A model generated the notes under the pieces. The model saw only the letters and a list, made by a program, of their open reading frames with translations. It did not search any database and was not told where the DNA came from. A program made the position numbers and the translations under genes. A DNA stretch of 64,000 nt, taken from the NCBI GenBank assembly GCA_017480245.1, contig JAFVBA010000013.1, positions 1 to 64,000 on the forward strand, in the 5' to 3' direction. Positions 63,247 to 64,000 of the stretch are shown here, in pieces. Within the stretch, counting starts at the first letter, position 1; each line of letters starts with the position of its first letter. The DNA comes from Bacteroidales bacterium. Lineage in GTDB: Bacteria > Bacteroidota > Bacteroidia > Bacteroidales > P3.

Positions 63247-64000
63247 ATGATACAAGACATACTACAAAAAGAAAATCTTTCTACAGAAGCGACACAAGAA
63301 GATTTGGCAAATGGAGTAAAAGACGAATACGGAGTAATTTATTCCAAAGATGGGAAAAGGCTACTCAAAAGTACCAACAATAAATTAGAAACTTACAAGT
63401 CGGCTTTTTTGCGTATGTTATCCATTAAACTCAAAAGCACCAACAATGAATTAGAAACTTACAAGATAAAAGAAGGTTGCAAGGTTATATGTGACAGTGC
63501 TTTCTTTTTACATGGAAAATTAAGTACAATAAAGATACCAAATAGCGTTACTAACATCGGGAAGAATGCATTTTATGCATGCACTGGTTTAACAAGCATA
63601 ACTATACCGAACAGCGTTATCAAAATTGGTAGTCATGCATTCTATGATTGTACAGGCTTAACAAGTATCAATATACCAAATAGTGTTACTAAAATTGGAA
63701 AGAGTGCATTCTCTCATTGTACAGGTTTAACAAGTATTAACATCCCTAACAGCGTTCATGGAATTGAAGAGAGTGCATTCGATGGTTGTACAGGCTTAAC
63801 AAGTATCAATATACCAAATAGCGTTACTGGAATTGGATATAATGCATTCTCTCATTGTACAGGTTTAACAAGTATAATTATACCAAACAGCGTTACTGCA
63901 ATCGGAGATGATGCATTCCGTGAGTGTATTAGTTTAACAGGGGTAAATATACCTAACAGTGTTCATTGGATTGGAGAGGGAGCATTTTCTGGTACTGGTT
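63247..64000 (+). CDS. BspA-like leucine-rich-repeat protein (partial, runs off the window)
   Basis: ATG at 63247 opens a frame without a stop to the window end (about 251 residues). After an N-terminal region it runs through repeats of 23 residues of the type IPNSVTxIGxxAFxxCTGLTSI, at least seven, the LRR_5 / BspA family used in surface adhesion. Ahead of the repeats KSTNNKLETYK and KSTNNELETYK are a near-exact duplication separated by SAFLRMLSIKL. No signal peptide is evident at the encoded start. A -7 box (TAACTTTG, about 63176-63183) precedes it with a 60-nt leader. Confidence 0.85.
   Translation, partial: MIQDILQKENLSTEATQEDLANGVKDEYGVIYSKDGKRLLKSTNNKLETYKSAFLRMLSIKLKSTNNELETYKIKEGCKVICDSAFFLHGKLSTIKIPNSVTNIGKNAFYACTGLTSITIPNSVIKIGSHAFYDCTGLTSINIPNSVTKIGKSAFSHCTGLTSINIPNSVHGIEESAFDGCTGLTSINIPNSVTGIGYNAFSHCTGLTSIIIPNSVTAIGDDAFRECISLTGVNIPNSVHWIGEGAFSGTG

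Overview
The window looks like a low-GC, anaerobic Bacteroidales chromosome (phylum Bacteroidota) carrying part of an integrated phage. The lineage is inferred from Bacteroidota-type -7 promoter boxes (TAnnTTTG) in front of many genes, a GH20 hexosaminidase with export signal, an ECF sigma/anti-sigma/outer-membrane-barrel cluster, [FeFe]-hydrogenase genes, and a BspA-like leucine-rich-repeat gene. I cannot name a genus.

Region 1 (1-22086) is the right part of a prophage inserted at the 3' end of a tRNA-Arg(CCT) gene (22087-22158, minus). It holds the C-terminal tail of a probable SSB; a minus-strand operon of a Panacea-domain antitoxin, a 165-aa partner and a 54-aa single-membrane-span microprotein; a divergent XRE / ImmA-type peptidase / PIN-domain operon (the PIN gene is frameshifted); a RuvC-like resolvase; terminase large subunit and a possible small subunit; three genes resembling podoviral ejection proteins, ending in a 4133-aa large polyvalent protein with MuF-C-like, BECR-nuclease, ADP-ribosyltransferase, zincin-like and LPD38-like regions; and a tyrosine integrase next to the tRNA. 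Portal and capsid genes are not in the window, so the left end lies outside it.

Region 2 (22087-33754) is core chromosome: rimP-nusA-infB, a GH20 hexosaminidase, a small membrane protein, an RsmI-like methylase, rarA and panB. Region 3 (33909-37233) is an operon of outer-membrane barrel, ECF sigma factor, probable anti-sigma factor and an exported barrel protein. Region 4 (37373-47943, minus) is mfd-recJ followed by a hydrogen-metabolism cluster: thioredoxin-like ferredoxin, sensory (HydS-like) hydrogenase with PAS domain, SpoIIE-type phosphatase, second thioredoxin-like ferredoxin and a monomeric [FeFe]-hydrogenase. The arrangement suggests an H2 or redox sensor feeding a phosphatase output. 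Region 5 (47944-60369, minus) has a 1-kb repeat-rich intergenic block, two transporters (DASS/SLC13 and AspT-like), three envelope genes and guaA. Region 6 (60913-64000) has a MraY/WecA-type transferase, ftsE and the start of a leucine-rich-repeat protein.

The most unusual signal is not a gene. Many chromosomal intergenic spaces carry degenerate tandem words with a 7-bp period (21 bp = three heptads), laid out as inverted arrays. Two of them (about 27139-27400 and 60555-60769) share the same plan of left words every 21 bp, four central words exactly 22 bp apart, and reverse-complement right words every 21 bp, although the words themselves differ. I saw none inside the 22-kb prophage part. They resemble in style the heptanucleotide STRR repeats known from cyanobacteria; I do not recognise a described Bacteroidales counterpart.
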